Source: Theropithecus gelada
Lineage: Eukaryota > Chordata > Mammalia > Primates > Cercopithecidae
Length of the DNA stretch: 64,000 nucleotides
Assembly (NCBI RefSeq): GCF_003255815.1
Contig: NC_037673.1
Span: forward strand, 9,404,476-9,468,475
Direction: 5' to 3'
Numbering within the stretch: position 1 is the first letter of the stretch; the number at the start of each line of letters is the position of its first letter. Positions 23,880 to 36,513 of this stretch are shown here, piece by piece. A program made the translations under genes and the position numbers. The notes under the pieces were generated by a model. The model worked only from the letters and a program-made list of their open reading frames with translations. It searched no databases and was not told the DNA's origin.

Positions 23880-24835
23880 TTCAGGGCATAAAAAAATAGA
23901 ACCAAGTTACCCAGTTCATTTTATCAAGCTAGTAAAGGCACATTAGGCCAATGAGTGACAAATACAACACAGAATAAATTAAAGTTCAAGTCCAATTTCA
24001 TTTGGAAATACAGATGTTGAACACAAATCAACTATTCATGAAAAAATAATCTGCCACAGAAAGAATTATTGATCCTATTAATGCAGACTAGTTTAGTATT
24101 AGAAAATATATATTTTTATACATTTAGAGATCCAATATGAAAAACTAATAATCGTTCTATTTGCCAAAAAAATGTTCAATGAATTTCAAAACTATTTGCT
24201 ATATTTAAAAGTGCAATAACAAATAGAAGACTTCATAGATATTGTTTTACAAGTCTCAAACCAGCAGCTATTATGCTTAATTTTAAAATGTTTAAGACAT
24301 TCTGGTTAAAATCAGGAATAAGATAATCACTATTGTTATTATCTTATATAATTCTAGTTTACACAGTAAGATATGGAAATAAAGAAAAAAAATAACCACT
24401 AAGAAGGTTAAGACCAAAGTTATTAACAACTGCAGATTTAAAAAAAGATTTTAAAATCCAGCAAAATTATTTTAAAAATTTCTGAGCTTAGGAAAAAAAT
24501 TCAATAAAGCAACAAAAAGAAATCATCAGTCTCCACCTCAGCAATATAAAAAAACTTAACAGGTGGGGATATTTTCACAGCACATTAGTAATATAAAGCA
24601 CTAAGGAATAAATTCATTAAAAAAAAGACCATTTTATTATGAAAAATACGGAGCAAAAGGCTATGTTCTCAGATGGGAACCTGTTGAATATTTTAATATG
24701 TTCGTTTTCCTCAGTAAATATGTAGTCCTAATGCAATTTTAATCTAAATCCCAGTGTATTTTTTCCTGGAACTTCAAAAATATGACTCAAAAACCAAAAG
24801 AATAAGATTGTACAAGTAGCTTAGGTATTTTGTAT
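23880..24835 (+). mobile_element. Old L1 ORF2 fragment (L1M/HAL1-like)
   Basis: Strongly diverged, A-rich sense sequence following the L1 ORF2 reverse-transcriptase to post-RT block order (best between 24290 and 24800). No open frame. Whether it is HAL1 or an L1M needs alignment. Confidence 0.6.
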
Positions 24836-27079
24836 TAATAGTTTTCAAGTGAATTATTTATGTTTGATCACTACAGCAGTATCATAAAATAACTCGCATG
24901 ATATTCTCAAATGTTGTCAACATGATGTCAAAGTTGGCATCCCAAAATTCCCAAGCGATATTTTTCAATGGTGGTACAGAAAGCATCTTTCTGGTAAGTT
25001 GTCATGTTTTGTCTTTTTAACAAAGCCGAGGCAAATTTTCCCACTGACTTTCACTCAGTTCAAAAACGTGCTCTCACAGGAAAATCTAAAAGAGGGGAAG
25101 GGAAATAGCCTCCAGACACATAAACACAACCGAGAAGTCAGATGATTTATATTTAACAACAACAAACAAATTCCTAAGTATTACACCCTAGAAAGGCAGA
25201 GTGTCCTAGAAATGCCGTCTTGTGCCGTGCAGTCTGTGGATTCCTGTGAGCGCCAGAGACAAGGGGCTGAACCACGATGAGATATGCAAACACCAGAAAC
25301 TTCACAAAAGAATATTATCTTGTAAATAGCTTCAGAGAAAATAATTTTGTCCATGCTGTTTCTGTGTGTGTGTTTTAAATTAATCTTTCCCAATATTTTA
25401 TGCAGCATAAAAAGTATATAGAGTATCAAGTATATAAAGTATATATATTGAAAATGGAGTGGCATCCTGTTTCTGTTTTTACAATAAAGGAGACACTTCT
25501 TAAGAATTAAGCTCAAAACAGTTCCTGGCTCACTCAGAATACTTAGTACTCAACTGGAGGAATTTCAAAAAGATGAATGTCAGATGGTAAATACAGAAGA
25601 ATAGAGGTAAATTGTGAAGTCAGACAGAATGAATCCAGATGCAAGAACATCAATTCGTCCTCACAGTTGCCTGCAAACTACAAACTAAACACAGTGATTA
25701 GAATGTCTATTTCATGTAAACATGTTAAATGATCGAACACGTAAGTTCAATCAGAGATGCAATTAACTCTGCACACCAAAAATCAAAGTGATGAAGCCGA
25801 GCGTTCACGAATTGAATCAGTTCCCTTGGACGCTTTCATGCTCCCATTAATATGTAGCTGATGCCACTTTCTGACTTCTAAGGATGATTTATTCCTCTGA
25901 GGAAGATTTATATGAGTTGAAATGATACATTTCTATTTTATTACTTGTGCCTCCTGACCTTGAGCCACTACCAAATCACAGAGATTCACATCGAAAGCCA
26001 AAGTCAGATTCTGTCACCAAAACGCATGGTCTCAGGGATTCTGCGATTTTTTTTTTTTCCTGGCATCTAAACTCTGTCTGTAAACACACTGTCCCTGTGG
26101 ACTGTAATTACTCACAGAAGGACCAAGTGCTGCTTTTACGAAGTCTCTGATGTTTGCCGTATCTCTGGACCGTCATGATAGAAACCTGATGAGTTGAAAG
26201 CTGACTGCCCGTCAGCCACCTTGTCTTTCTTCTTTCTACAAGCCTATATTATTTTAATTGCAGTATGCTGCTGCTGATTCTTAACTACTTTGCCCTCTAC
26301 AAAGACATTATTAGCTAAAGCCCTGTAGCATCTTTGAAGTAATGATTCATTTTTTTCTTAAATCAACATAAAGTTAGCGGACTCCCTTGGGCATTCTCAG
26401 TCCAACGAAGAATCGCAACTATGCATCCCTGACAAGAAAGAAGCAAGCCTGTTTTTTTCCAAAGTTCTTCAGAAAAAAGTATCCCACAATTTATCAGGTA
26501 ATACATTCCAGTGTCTTTATTCACTCAAAAAAATCTGGTGTTTAATCTCATGCCAATGTGTGAAAAACAGAACTTCACTATACCTTACAGAAACAAAGCT
26601 AATCCATAAAATCCTGGACACAATGAGACATTTCCTCATCTGTTCCACCACTGTCTTCTCATCAAGATTCTGAGTGTGTTGATTTTTTAAAAATGACCCT
26701 GATTCAGTATCCAGCTTAGGTTTCCTAACATTGAAATGGAATCATTCATCAAGGTCACAAGTACGAAATAATGAGGTTTCCAGACTAGAATCTATGTGTT
26801 TACCTAGTTTCATTATAGGCCCAATTTAACAAATAATAGAAATTGTGGTCTTAGGCAATATAGAATTCTATTACAGACCAGTCATAAATTCATGGAAAAT
26901 ATACATGCCACCCTGAAGGTGCCCTTTACTATCCTTGCACCCATTTTCCACCCACGGACCCTGTTTTTCACCCATGCACTTGGCCAGGAAGCAGTGGAAA
27001 AGACAGATTAGGAAGGCCATTCTCAGGAACTCAAATCTATATCACATGATCACTCAGGAGCCTTGGGATATAATGCACT
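24836..27079. other. Long repeat-free interval
   Basis: About 2.2 kb without any recognised interspersed repeat, in a window otherwise dense with them. No convincing exon; the longest frame is 111 codons on the minus strand (25181-25516) with no domain. Homopolymer T at 26047-26058. Confidence 0.5.
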
Positions 27080-27473
27080 TGTTTGCTAGGACACCCATAA
27101 CAAAGTACCACAGATGGAGTGGCTTAAACTACAGCATTTTATTTGATCACAGTCCTGGAGGCTAGAAACCCAAGATCAAGGTGTCAGCAGGGTCAGTTTC
27201 CTCTGTGGACTCTCTCCTTGGCCTGTAAATAACCGTCTTCTGTCTTCATGTGGCTTCTTTCTGTGCACGTCTCTGTCCTAATCGCCTCTTCTGATCAGGA
27301 TGCTGGTCATGCTAGATTTAAGACCCATCCTAATAACCTCGTTCTTAACGGAATTACCTCTTTATAGACCCTGTTTCCAAATACAGTCACATTCTGAGGT
27401 TGTGGGAGTTAGGACTGCAACATACGAATTGTGTGCAAGTGAAGTGTGGGGACACAATTTAGTTTGTAACATA
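27080..27473 (-). mobile_element. MLT1-family LTR (ERVL-MaLR), reverse
   Basis: Reverse complement of the MLT1 consensus: ends with the antisense of the cctccagaactg-type region near 27150 and the antisense of the 5' block near 27440-27470. Confidence 0.75.
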
Positions 27474-27680
27474 GAGAAAGCATCAGCATTGCAGCAACAT
27501 TTCTCAAAAAGTGATGGAGTTGTTCAACACTCCTGACACAGGTGAAACCCACTGGCAAATTAGTTTCTCAAAAGTAGAAGTGGGAAGAACAAATTATATT
27601 TCCCTATGTGTGTGTGTGGAGAAGGGGAGGCAAGGGATTCATGCTGAACAAGATTATTATTTCATTAGCAACATGTCATG

Positions 27681-27686
27681 TGTGCG

Positions 27687-27729
<43 letters not shown>
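27681..27729. repeat. (GC)n(AC)n alternating microsatellite
   Basis: TGTG followed by CGCGCGCGCG and about 19 CA units: an uninterrupted alternating purine-pyrimidine run of nearly 50 bp. Confidence 0.95.
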
Positions 27730-27732
<3 letters not shown>

Positions 27733-28677
27733 CTTATAATCATATTCATCTGTTTCTTCTTGGACCCCTCCTTTCAATGAAATTCCTTCTCTTTACCCAT
27801 CTGGCAACAAGATGAATGGCAGCTTTTCTAGCTCTGGGTTGAGTAACTTTGAGTTACTGCAGGGAGAAAACTGCCTTTCTGACAAGAAGAATGAAATATG
27901 AAAGGGTGACTTTGGGTGTTTCAAAACTCCTCCTCAGCATCTTACAGATATCGCACATGCTTATAACCTGGGACAATGACAAAGGGGGAAAAATGCCTGT
28001 TTCTCTGGGAAGCAAGAAACCAACCATCAATAGACTGACATGAACTAAAGGAAATCTAAATGCTAGAAATGATCAATGATGATTAGACAAATACTAATTT
28101 TAAAGCATATCTATGTGTATTGACTGCAAATGCTTTTGTAAATTTATTTCTTCATATATTGAACAATTTTCTCCAATTCTTACCATAACAGTTTTTCACA
28201 TGTTCTTTATGTTTTATAAGATAACTAAACTTTTCCCAAACCAAATTTACACACCAAAACTGTAGTTCCTCTTCTTTCTTGCAGTCATATTGTTACTATT
28301 TGTAATCAAAATTTTGCAAAAAGTAAAAAGAATCTTTTTTTAAGAATGAACAATTTCTTAATTTAATATAAAGTTTCTGTTAGAGTGAGATATACAGGGG
28401 CAAAACTGCCCAAAAGGTCATTTTATGTAGATAATGAAACAGAAGTTAGATTTCCCATCTTCAGAAACATTTAGGAGGATGTTGAGCATGAAATCTACTC
28501 CTAGGGCTGTATGCTTTAGGTTCTCTCATTTCTCCAAGTCAGCCAGTTTCAAGGCCATATTCTTCTTCTGTTTCCCTTAAACTTTCGAATACTCTTCCAG
28601 ATAAACATCTATCAAAGACCTGTCCAATAAGTGCCAAATACTTCTAACAGTTTTGCATGTGTGGGTGTAAACAAGGC
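27730..28677. other. Unassigned AT-rich sequence
   Basis: No gene or repeat recognised. Confidence 0.4.
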
Positions 28678-28735
28678 ATTTATTCATTAACTACGTATTT
28701 ATTAAACTCTTACTCTTCTAGGTACTGTGCTAAGT
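28678..28735 (-). mobile_element. Possible L2 3' end fragment
   Basis: Resembles the antisense of the L2 terminus (ggtactgtgctaagt block) and is cut by the MER20 that follows. Short and tentative. Confidence 0.35.
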
Positions 28736-28962
28736 CACTGCTTCTGAACCAGGGAAAATTTTGCAACCCACCCTCAGGATATTTTCAATGTCTGCAGACA
28801 TTTTCATTATCACACTGGTTGGGGGAGAGGGTTGCAACTGGCATCTAAGTAAAGACCAGAGATGCTGCTAAACATCCTAAAATGCACAGGACAGCCCCTC
28901 CACCAAAGAAATATCTGGTCCAAACTGCCGTTGGTGCCAAGGGGAAAAAATTATGTAGATCC
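28736..28962 (+). mobile_element. MER20 (hAT-Charlie nonautonomous element)
   Basis: About 227 bp covering the full MER20 consensus: left end near 28737, a tgctgctaaacatcc block at 28863-28877, and aatgcacaggacagcccc at 28882-28899. This family is known to have supplied endometrial enhancers in placental mammals; nothing here shows that this copy is active. Confidence 0.85.
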
Positions 28963-30540
28963 TTGAAAATAAAAAAGAAAGTCATAGATAAAGACTGGAA
29001 ATGATTAGAAACCCACCCTGCTGAGCCTGGCCTAAATTGTCAAGCAGAAACTATGAGTTAAATAGTTACTGTTTCAAGCAAATACGTTTGAGGCTGATGT
29101 GTTTCACAGAAATAGTTAAGTGATAAAAATTGTTAATTAAAACAATGGGCCTGAATGACAGCACCCAAAATGATGTTGTCACACCAAAAGAGATAGGGCA
29201 GAAGGATAGAAGGATGGAACGCTGGTGAGAGGCAGGTTTCAGAGGACTGGTGGAGAGACAAAGAGGAGCCAGCAAAAGTAAGGGCGTTGCGGGTGGGGAG
29301 TATCAGATGGAGGGAGAAAGAAAACAAAAAAGACAGAGATAAGGGAGTCAGCATGAACAGTTACAGGAAAGGAGGGGAAGGCAATCAGATGAAAGGGAGA
29401 AGCCAGAAACAGAAGTATTAATAGGAAGATCCTGTGAAACAATACCTCCTTTAACATCACACCTTAAAGAAAAAACAAAGCTAGACTCCAGGAATCTGTT
29501 TTTAGGCACAGGGACCAGGGTTGGGCTGACACTTTACTGGCCTCCTGAGAGAATGAGCAGATAATTGGGATTCTGGTCAGTGCCCATAATACCAGAATTA
29601 AGGGCAAATCCCTCTGCCAACAGCTGGAGAACTTCCTCACTGGGCAGTGAGGACATCTCATGTGTAGCCACCAAGGTTTCATCAGGCCCACGGCTTGTCA
29701 CTGTAAGGAGCACTTTCAGGTGTGATACTGCTAGGTGGGGCTATAGATTTGAAAACTTTTCAAACCAACATCCTCCAAACAGAAGGCTGAATAAAAAAAC
29801 AGTAACTAAGTCTATAATATTGATGGGTGCTTTAGGCAATGAAGCTCATCCGACAGGTCCAGCAGGCGTTTGATAGAAGGGCACTTGTTCCAGGGAGCCT
29901 GTAGAGCGGCCACGAGGGCACCCACTGGTGAAGGGAGCAGCAGGGCCACATGGAGAGAAGAGGGGGATTGTACCTGCACAGGGACTCCAACACATATATA
30001 CAAAACACCTCCCGATCAGTAGGAGTGATAAGAATGAAGTAGACCGATCCCCGGTAAGCTATGAGGGCAGCCATTGAGTAGAACGTAAATGACCACCAAG
30101 AAACCATGAAATAACAAAGTCTTGGGAAACCCTGGCATTCCTGTCGCTCTCCATGTGAAGATTCAGAGGCTTGCTTCCATTGTGTCTGTGCCCACAACTG
30201 TCCTAGGTCAGCTGGAGTGGATGAGGAGGCAGGACTGGGTGTTAGAAGGAGATTTTATTCACCGTCTTCAAAGGTAAAGCACAGCTGCTCTTTTAACTAC
30301 TAGACTAAATGCAGACTCATAGAACAACTAATATCGTAAGTCCCAGATTTTATTTAGGAGTGAGAAGTTCAACTTGGCAGTAATAGAAACTGACTCCAAA
30401 GTGGTCAAAGTTATAGAGTTGGTTTGTAGTAAAATCACACAAAATATGAATTTGCCCTGGATCCCTAGTCTAGAAAATTTTTGACTGCACTATGTTCTAC
30501 TGAAATTAAACAGGAAATATTAATTGGCACTGTGATAGGT
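28963..30540. other. Unassigned single-copy sequence
   Basis: About 1.6 kb without recognised repeats. It includes a minus-strand 121-codon frame (29832-30197) with a hydrophobic stretch; it overlaps another open frame (29812-30003) and matches nothing I recognise. Confidence 0.45.
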
Positions 30541-30645
30541 GAATAAATTAAGGGACAAAAACTGAGGTGCAGCGATTTCCCTACAACTAGACACAGGTAG
30601 GATGAAATCCAGATCATAAGTGTTGGACCCCTTGAGCTTAAGAGT
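30541..30645 (-). mobile_element. MIR fragment, reverse
   Basis: Antisense MIR core, seen as aaaactgaggtgcag followed by an acacaggtaggatgaaatcc block. Confidence 0.6.
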
Positions 30646-30985
30646 ACCTTAATTTTTGTTTTATGTTATGTTCATCTCAATTTTCTGCATTACCATTTCT
30701 TCCCTCAAAAACTTACACCTCCCCAGAGTATCTTCTTTTTTTATTGACCCATGTTCTTTATCTACTTTCTGCAGCAACAGCTCCACTGAGGGAAAAAAAT
30801 CAGATATTACAAATCTAATTTAGTAACATGAAATAGTTCCCATGAGCTGCAGGCTGGCTGCTCGTGAGCTGTGGTGAGATTTAAGTATTTAAATGTATAT
30901 GGTTAATACCCTCAAAGCACAACAAAAGGCAATTCATGATGAAGAAACCAAATAAAGTCATTCTAAAATTGCAGATTTTTTAAGA
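30646..30985. other. Unassigned sequence
   Basis: 340 bases, AT-rich, nothing recognised. Confidence 0.4.
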
Positions 30986-30989
30986 CGCA

Positions 30990-31815
30990 GAAGCATACAG
31001 ATGTCAAAAAGGACAAGGAAAAATAATGGACAGATAAAATGAAAAATTAGTTCACACACAAAAAAGTATTAGACAAGTGGCCAACTAATATACAACTGAG
31101 GTTCACACTTATAACAGAATGCAAATAAAATTCTAGTTTCTCATTTTTACTATCAGATTGCTAAAGATTAAGAAGTTTAATAACACTCAAGGATGATAAG
31201 AGAGTTGGAAAACAGACATTTTCATACATTCTTAATAGAAACGTAAATTGGTGCAAATTTCTTGAAGGAAAATTTGGAAGGAACTATCAGAATGCAAAAT
31301 GGACATGCCCTGTGGTATTACCAGTTTACTTCTAGCAATCTATCCAACAGGTGTACGTGCACAAATGAGCTTACAAGTTTATTCATTGCAGGATTATTTG
31401 TAATAGCAGAAAACTAAGCATAAGCTAAGTACTCATTAGTGGTTAATTGGTTGTTCTTCTTCAATGGGAGAAAAACTATACAATCATTCCGTTTTTAATG
31501 GAAATAAATGTATACGTCTTCTTAGGGCTGAAACTTCACACTGGAATTACTGCAAAACAATTCCCACAACAATTCAGAAAACTGCTTGCAAGACATACAT
31601 GCATGTGTATAAAGAGGTTTATCTGTGCATGAACCCTTCATAGACCAACACCAGAAGACTATTCAGAGTGGCTATCCCTGGCTAGAAGTTCTAGGGGAGG
31701 TGTGAGTAGAAATGGAAGATGATCTTTAATTTGTATACTATGCTCCTTTGTCATCTTCAAATTATATTTTGCAAGCATGCATGTATTGCTTTTCTAATAA
31801 CTAAGCTATTTAACG
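30990..31815 (+). mobile_element. L1ME-type 3' end
   Basis: Highly diverged sense L1: the ORF2 C-terminal blocks between 31150 and 31420 and a short 3' UTR ending near 31815. Insertions and stops throughout. Confidence 0.65.
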
Positions 31816-31997
31816 AAAAGAAGTCACACTGCTTCAGATAAGTAAACTAAAATTAAAATTCAGTTCTGATTGATTGTATCAAATTCTAAGTGTCATTTTG
31901 GTCAACTGAGTCCTGAGCCCAGGGGATTTTTAGAGTCACCAACTTTGCTGGTGTGTCTGGGATTGAAGGGCTCATGGGATATAAGACTTTTAATGCC

Positions 31998-32296
31998 GGC
32001 TAGGTGCGGTAGCTCACGCCTGTAATCCCAGCACTTTGGAAGGCTGAGGTGGGCAGATCAACTGAGATCAGGAGTTCAAGACCAGCCTGGCCAACACGGT
32101 GAAACACCATCTCTACTAAAAATACAAAAAAATTAGCCGGGCATGATGGTGCGTGTCTGTAATTCCAGCTACTCGGGAGGCTGAGGCAGGAGGATCGCTT
32201 GAACCTGGGAGGTAGAGGTTGCAGTGAGCCAAGATCGCGCCATTGTGCTCCAGCCTGGGAGACAAGAGTGAAACTCCATCCCCCCCCCCACAAAAA
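31998..32296 (+). mobile_element. AluS-like with C-run in the tail
   Basis: Full-length Alu. The direct repeat aagacttttaatgcc at 31983-31997 versus aagacttttagtgct at 32297-32311 is the target-site duplication. The usual A tail is replaced at 32280-32289 by ten C followed by a short A run. Confidence 0.95.
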
Positions 32297-32311
32297 AAGA
32301 CTTTTAGTGCT

Positions 32312-33883
32312 AAAACTAAAGCAGTTCACGGACGAGGAAGTAACCTTACTGGGCTTGGTGACAGGAAGGGACCTGGCTGAGTGAGGTTCTTCTACAAAGA
32401 CCAAATTCCCCTTGGGTGGATCCAACAGATTGAATGGAAGAAGCTAGAAGTCCCTTTGACCCTCATACCTAAATCACATTCTCCAAAATCACTTCTTTTA
32501 GAAATAAATACAATGTTCTGATCTCCAGCAGAACTCAGGGAGAGAAGATGGGTTTTATTTTATGAGCCTTCCTCAAATCCACAACAAATAATTATATACC
32601 CGCTACTACACACTAGCACCATTTTTTATGGTGACAATTCAAATGTCCTCACCCCACTTTTCAGGAGTGCTGAGGCTACCTTGGGCCAGTGGGGAAGGCA
32701 GGAAGTAGGGCCCTGGCCTTACTCAGAACCAGGGGAGCTGGCCTGGACTGCAAATCCACAACCCCAAACCCTGGTGCCCAAACCAGGCTCTATCACGCCA
32801 AAATATATACAAGTAGGAACTGTCCAGCGGGTAGACGGGGTCTTCTGAGCAATTCCCGGACTCTCAGAGGCATTCATGGCTCCAGGTGCTCTCTCCTATT
32901 CTAAGCAAAACCCAAAAGCACTGGTGGGGACCAGGCTAGTGAGAGTTAGACAAAATGTCCACGCTCCAGGGAATGATTAAAGGTTTTAGGGAAACCATCT
33001 TTCTCATTAAGGGAGATAAAACATCAGAAACCAAAGAAGAAGTTGAGTTGTACAGACATGAAACCCTGCGGTATCTGAGTAGATGAGAGGGTAGGAGGGA
33101 GACAGGCAGGCAGAAAATGGAGCTCAGAGGATATTTGAGTGCTCAGAGCTCATCCCATGCTACACGACGGAAACAGAGAGGAAGTCTTGGTCCACTCCCT
33201 GGGTGCTGCAGGGGAGGGAGCTGCAGGCATGGCAAGGCCTGGCTTAAGCAGGTAGTGGAATTTTAAGCTTCTGCTTCCCCAACAGGGCAGGGCTGGAGAA
33301 AGCTGGCCCTGACATTAAAGGAGTATTTTTGAAATATTAAATGATGTTGTGTTTTAAAAAATAATTTTTCTTCCCTTTATTTCTCTCGATCCCAAAGCGT
33401 CCCCCATGCACATAGATATTTATTAGTTACTCATCTTACTCTTGCCTCAGGATAGAGATGAGACGCAGTGAAGGACAGAAAAATCCTAAGCTCTTTAAGG
33501 TTCTTATTTCTAACAGCAGTCGCTGCCCCAGAGCCAAGAGAGGATCTTAGGCAGAGACAAAATATCCAAAACCTCAACAGGAGATGGATTTTTCTGAAGG
33601 CTCGGGAAGGATTCCCTCAAGCTGGTGGTGGAGCTGGGAGAGGAATGAGAAGGCAGGAAGATGGGAACAAAGAGATCCATGAGTCCTGCAGCCTCCCAAC
33701 TCCCCAGCACACTCCAGGCCCAGGATGACATGGCAGACCCTCAGGAGGGAACAACGGCAGGCTACGCACATCCTCATCATCCAGGACTCTCAATGGCCCG
33801 TCAGACATTTCCATCCCCAAGTCATCTTAAAAGACCAGAGGACTATTTGACTTGAATAAAACATACAGCCGGAGCAAAGTGCT
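32312..33883. other. Unassigned single-copy sequence
   Basis: About 1.6 kb with no recognised repeat. Several short overlapping frames on both strands at 33468-33855 without domains. Confidence 0.45.
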
Positions 33884-34132
33884 GATGTCAGGAGTTCAAG
33901 ACCAGCCTGGCCAACATGGTGAAACCATGTCTCTAGTGAAAACACAAAAATTACCCAGGCATGGTGGCATGTGCCTGTAGTCCCAGTTACTCAGGAGGGT
34001 GAAGCAAGATAATCGAGAATCATCTGAACCCAGGAGGCAGAGGTTGCAGTGAGCCAACATTGCACCACTGCACTCCAGCCTGAGTGACAGAGTGAGATGC
34101 TGTCTCAAACAAAACAAAACAATACAAAACAA
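33884..34132 (+). mobile_element. AluS-like, 5'-truncated
   Basis: Alu beginning at the tcaggagttcaagacc block and running to an (AAAAC)n tail. Confidence 0.9.
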
Positions 34133-35150
34133 AAAGGCACTTTTGCAGCTCTTGGTGCAAGTCCTCCCCCGAGCTTTTGTTCCGTGTAACGTCATGGAAC
34201 TGTGGCACAACTCAGGGAGGGAGATGGTGCAAAAGAACTGAGGCCAAGTACTGTGCAGGAGATGTAAAGACCCCACAGATGCCCCTGTGCCACTCGCTGG
34301 CTAGAACAACACTTTGCTCACAGCCTCTCCCTGCAAACACATGTGACTCTCTGCCTGGAGCTTCTTCTCACCAGAGTTTCTGGATGAACTGACTCATGGG
34401 CCTCAGTGTGAAGCTTTATCTCTAGTGTTTAATGAAAGTGAGGAAACAGAAAGGACTCCACCATGAATATTCTGTCTTTACGGTGCAAGCTCCTGGCTGC
34501 ATAGATCAGCATGTGAAGGCAGCCGAGGAAAATGAAACAAACTTCAAAGTCCAAAGAGGGAAAAAAGAAGGGCCCATAGAATATTCTTCAAATGAAATTA
34601 ACTGACCAACAGATGCTCTGAGGTTTTCAGGCTACTCAGCTTAAATCAGAGGGAGCGTATGCTAGAGATGGCAGGCCCTGCTTGGCTGCAGACTGTCACT
34701 TTCTTTTGGTTCTCAAGTAAGCATCCTTGAGGTGCTGTGCCGCAGAGCAGATTCAATTTTGTTCACTTAATTTTCATCTCTCCTACATGGTTTTCTTCTA
34801 CAAAAATGGAGACACCATTTTCTTCAAGGGCCATTTACCATATAAAGAAATACATATAAAGAGAGTAAAAGAAAATTAATATAATCATAAGGCAATGGAT
34901 TTTCGTCTCTCCTTTTAGGCAGTCTGACTTCTGCATACATTGATTAAAAGCTCCACCAGCGTCTATCACATACTATTTATACAGAAGCTTTATCACAAAA
35001 CAGAAACAAATGGTCTTTTTTTTTTTTTTTGGTCTTCATGACTGCTACCTGGGTTCAGGCCATCCTCCTTTCCTAGTTTTTATCTTACCTAGCATTCAAC
35101 CATTAAATCTTGGGGTTTGGAGATAAGGCCTTTCTCTCTCCCCATGTATG
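34133..35150. other. Unassigned sequence
   Basis: No gene or repeat recognised; a run of 14 T lies near 35017. Confidence 0.4.
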
Positions 35151-35317
35151 TCAGAAATGCTTTCAGCAGAAAGTCATGGAATGCCCAACCTGTGCTGACT
35201 TAAACTCCTGACATTTATTGCTACGTAACAAAAAGTTCTAGGTTTGATTGGCGGCTCAACAGTATCTCCAAACACCCAGGCTCTGTCTGTTCCCCAACTT
35301 AGCCACATCAAGCATAA

Positions 35318-35377
35318 TGATTTCTTACCTCACTGTCACAAAATAGCTGCCACAGCTCCAGGCATCATGCTCCCACA
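35318..35377 (+). repeat. Source arm of a 60-bp inverted copy
   Basis: Its reverse complement is present at 36543-36602 with 59 of 60 bases identical by eye. Sequence on both sides of the arms is unrelated. Confidence 0.95.
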
Positions 35378-35456
35378 TGGTTATATTCAAAAGCAAGAAA
35401 CTCAGGGAGAAACCAGGGAAGTGAGAGTGCCTTTATCTTTCAGCTCTTTCTTCTAT

Positions 35457-35655
35457 GGAGGGAGAGCATTAGGACAAATACCTAATGCATGTGGGGCTTA
35501 AAACCTAGATGATGGGTTGATGGGTGCAGCAAACCACCATGGCACGTGTATACCTATGTAACAAACCTGCACGTTCTGCATGTGTATCCCAGAACTTAAA
35601 GTAAAAAAAAAAAAGAAAGAAAGAAAAAGAAAAAAAGAAAAAAAGAAAAGAAAAC
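35457..35655 (+). mobile_element. L1PA 3' end, very short, with GAAA-rich tail
   Basis: Only the last ~150 bases of an L1PA 3' UTR are present (gtgtatacctatgtaacaaa region near 35547), followed by an A-rich tail with AAAG units to 35655. Confidence 0.9.
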
Positions 35656-35879
35656 CCTTTCCAGAAATACCTTCCACAGACTCACTCATTGGCTAGTAGT
35701 GGGTCATTGTTTCAATTATAGGGCCTTGCCGATTTTATTTTTTAAGTCATTGCCAATTCAGTTTCTTTCTCTTCTTTCTAATTGCTGCATTCCCCAAATC
35801 ATCATTCTACTGAACCAATATCCTCCTAAAAGGTCCCTGCCTCACATCTACCCTCCATACCAATGCTACTCCAGTACTC

Positions 35880-36362
35880 AATAAGGTGGCCAGTCTTCAA
35901 GAGGCCCCTGTGACTCCTGCCTCCTGGTATTTATACCCTTATCAAGTCCTCTCCCACATGGTTGGTGTGGCCAAAAGAACATGGCAGAAGTGGTGGGATT
36001 TTGCTGCTGAGGTTAGATGATAAAAGACACTGTGTTTTCCGTCTTGGTCTCTCTCATCTCTTCTCTGAGGACAGCCACTGCAACATTTTGAGGATACTCA
36101 GCCACTCTCTGGAGAGATCCACAGAGCAAAGATGGATGCCTCCTGTTCAACAGCTGCACGAGAGATCTTGGAGGTGAATCCCCACCCAAGTCAAGCTCTC
36201 GGCTGACATCGTGACTAACACCTTATGAGAAGCTCGAAGCTGGAAATACCCAGCTAATCTGCTCCCTAATTCCTTACCCATAGAAAATGTGAGATAATAA
36301 GTGTTTGTTATTTTGAGCCACTAAGTTTGAGGGTGACTTATTATGCAGTGATAGATAATGAA
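35880..36362 (+). mobile_element. LTR, probably MaLR/MLT1-like
   Basis: Block order of a common MaLR-type LTR: gtgactcctgcctcctggta near the start, a tgtgagataataagtg block at 36288-36303 near the end, and a terminal gatagataatg. Subfamily not resolved. The same family recurs at 46740-47210. Confidence 0.55.
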
Positions 36363-36513
36363 TTCACTTACTGTGAAATTGTCCTGGTTAAAACTTATAA
36401 GTGGTCTCTACCACTTACAGCAGAGAACCTGCCATTGCCAGCAGGTGAGTTTTGATCCACAGAGTCTTTTGAAGTATTTTGAACTGATGTTTCAAAATTG
36501 GGAGATGTTGAAC

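Larger units (their letters stand above)
35155..35730. mobile_element. Ancient interspersed repeat (family unassigned), split by L1PA
   Basis: The two sides of the L1PA 3' end read as parts of one diverged mammalian-wide element that I recall but cannot name safely. It includes the source segment (35318-35377) of the inverted copy found at 36543-36602. Confidence 0.35.

Noticed and set aside
29832..30197. 121-codon minus-strand frame with a hydrophobic stretch, considered as a membrane-protein pseudogene
   Set aside because: No family recognised, overlapping frames in other phases and no splice or poly(A) evidence.
32000..32425. 141-codon minus-strand frame; similar ones at 20023-20439, 33896-34276 and 23169-23506
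   Set aside because: Classic Alu-antisense open frames, common in primate DNA and not genes.
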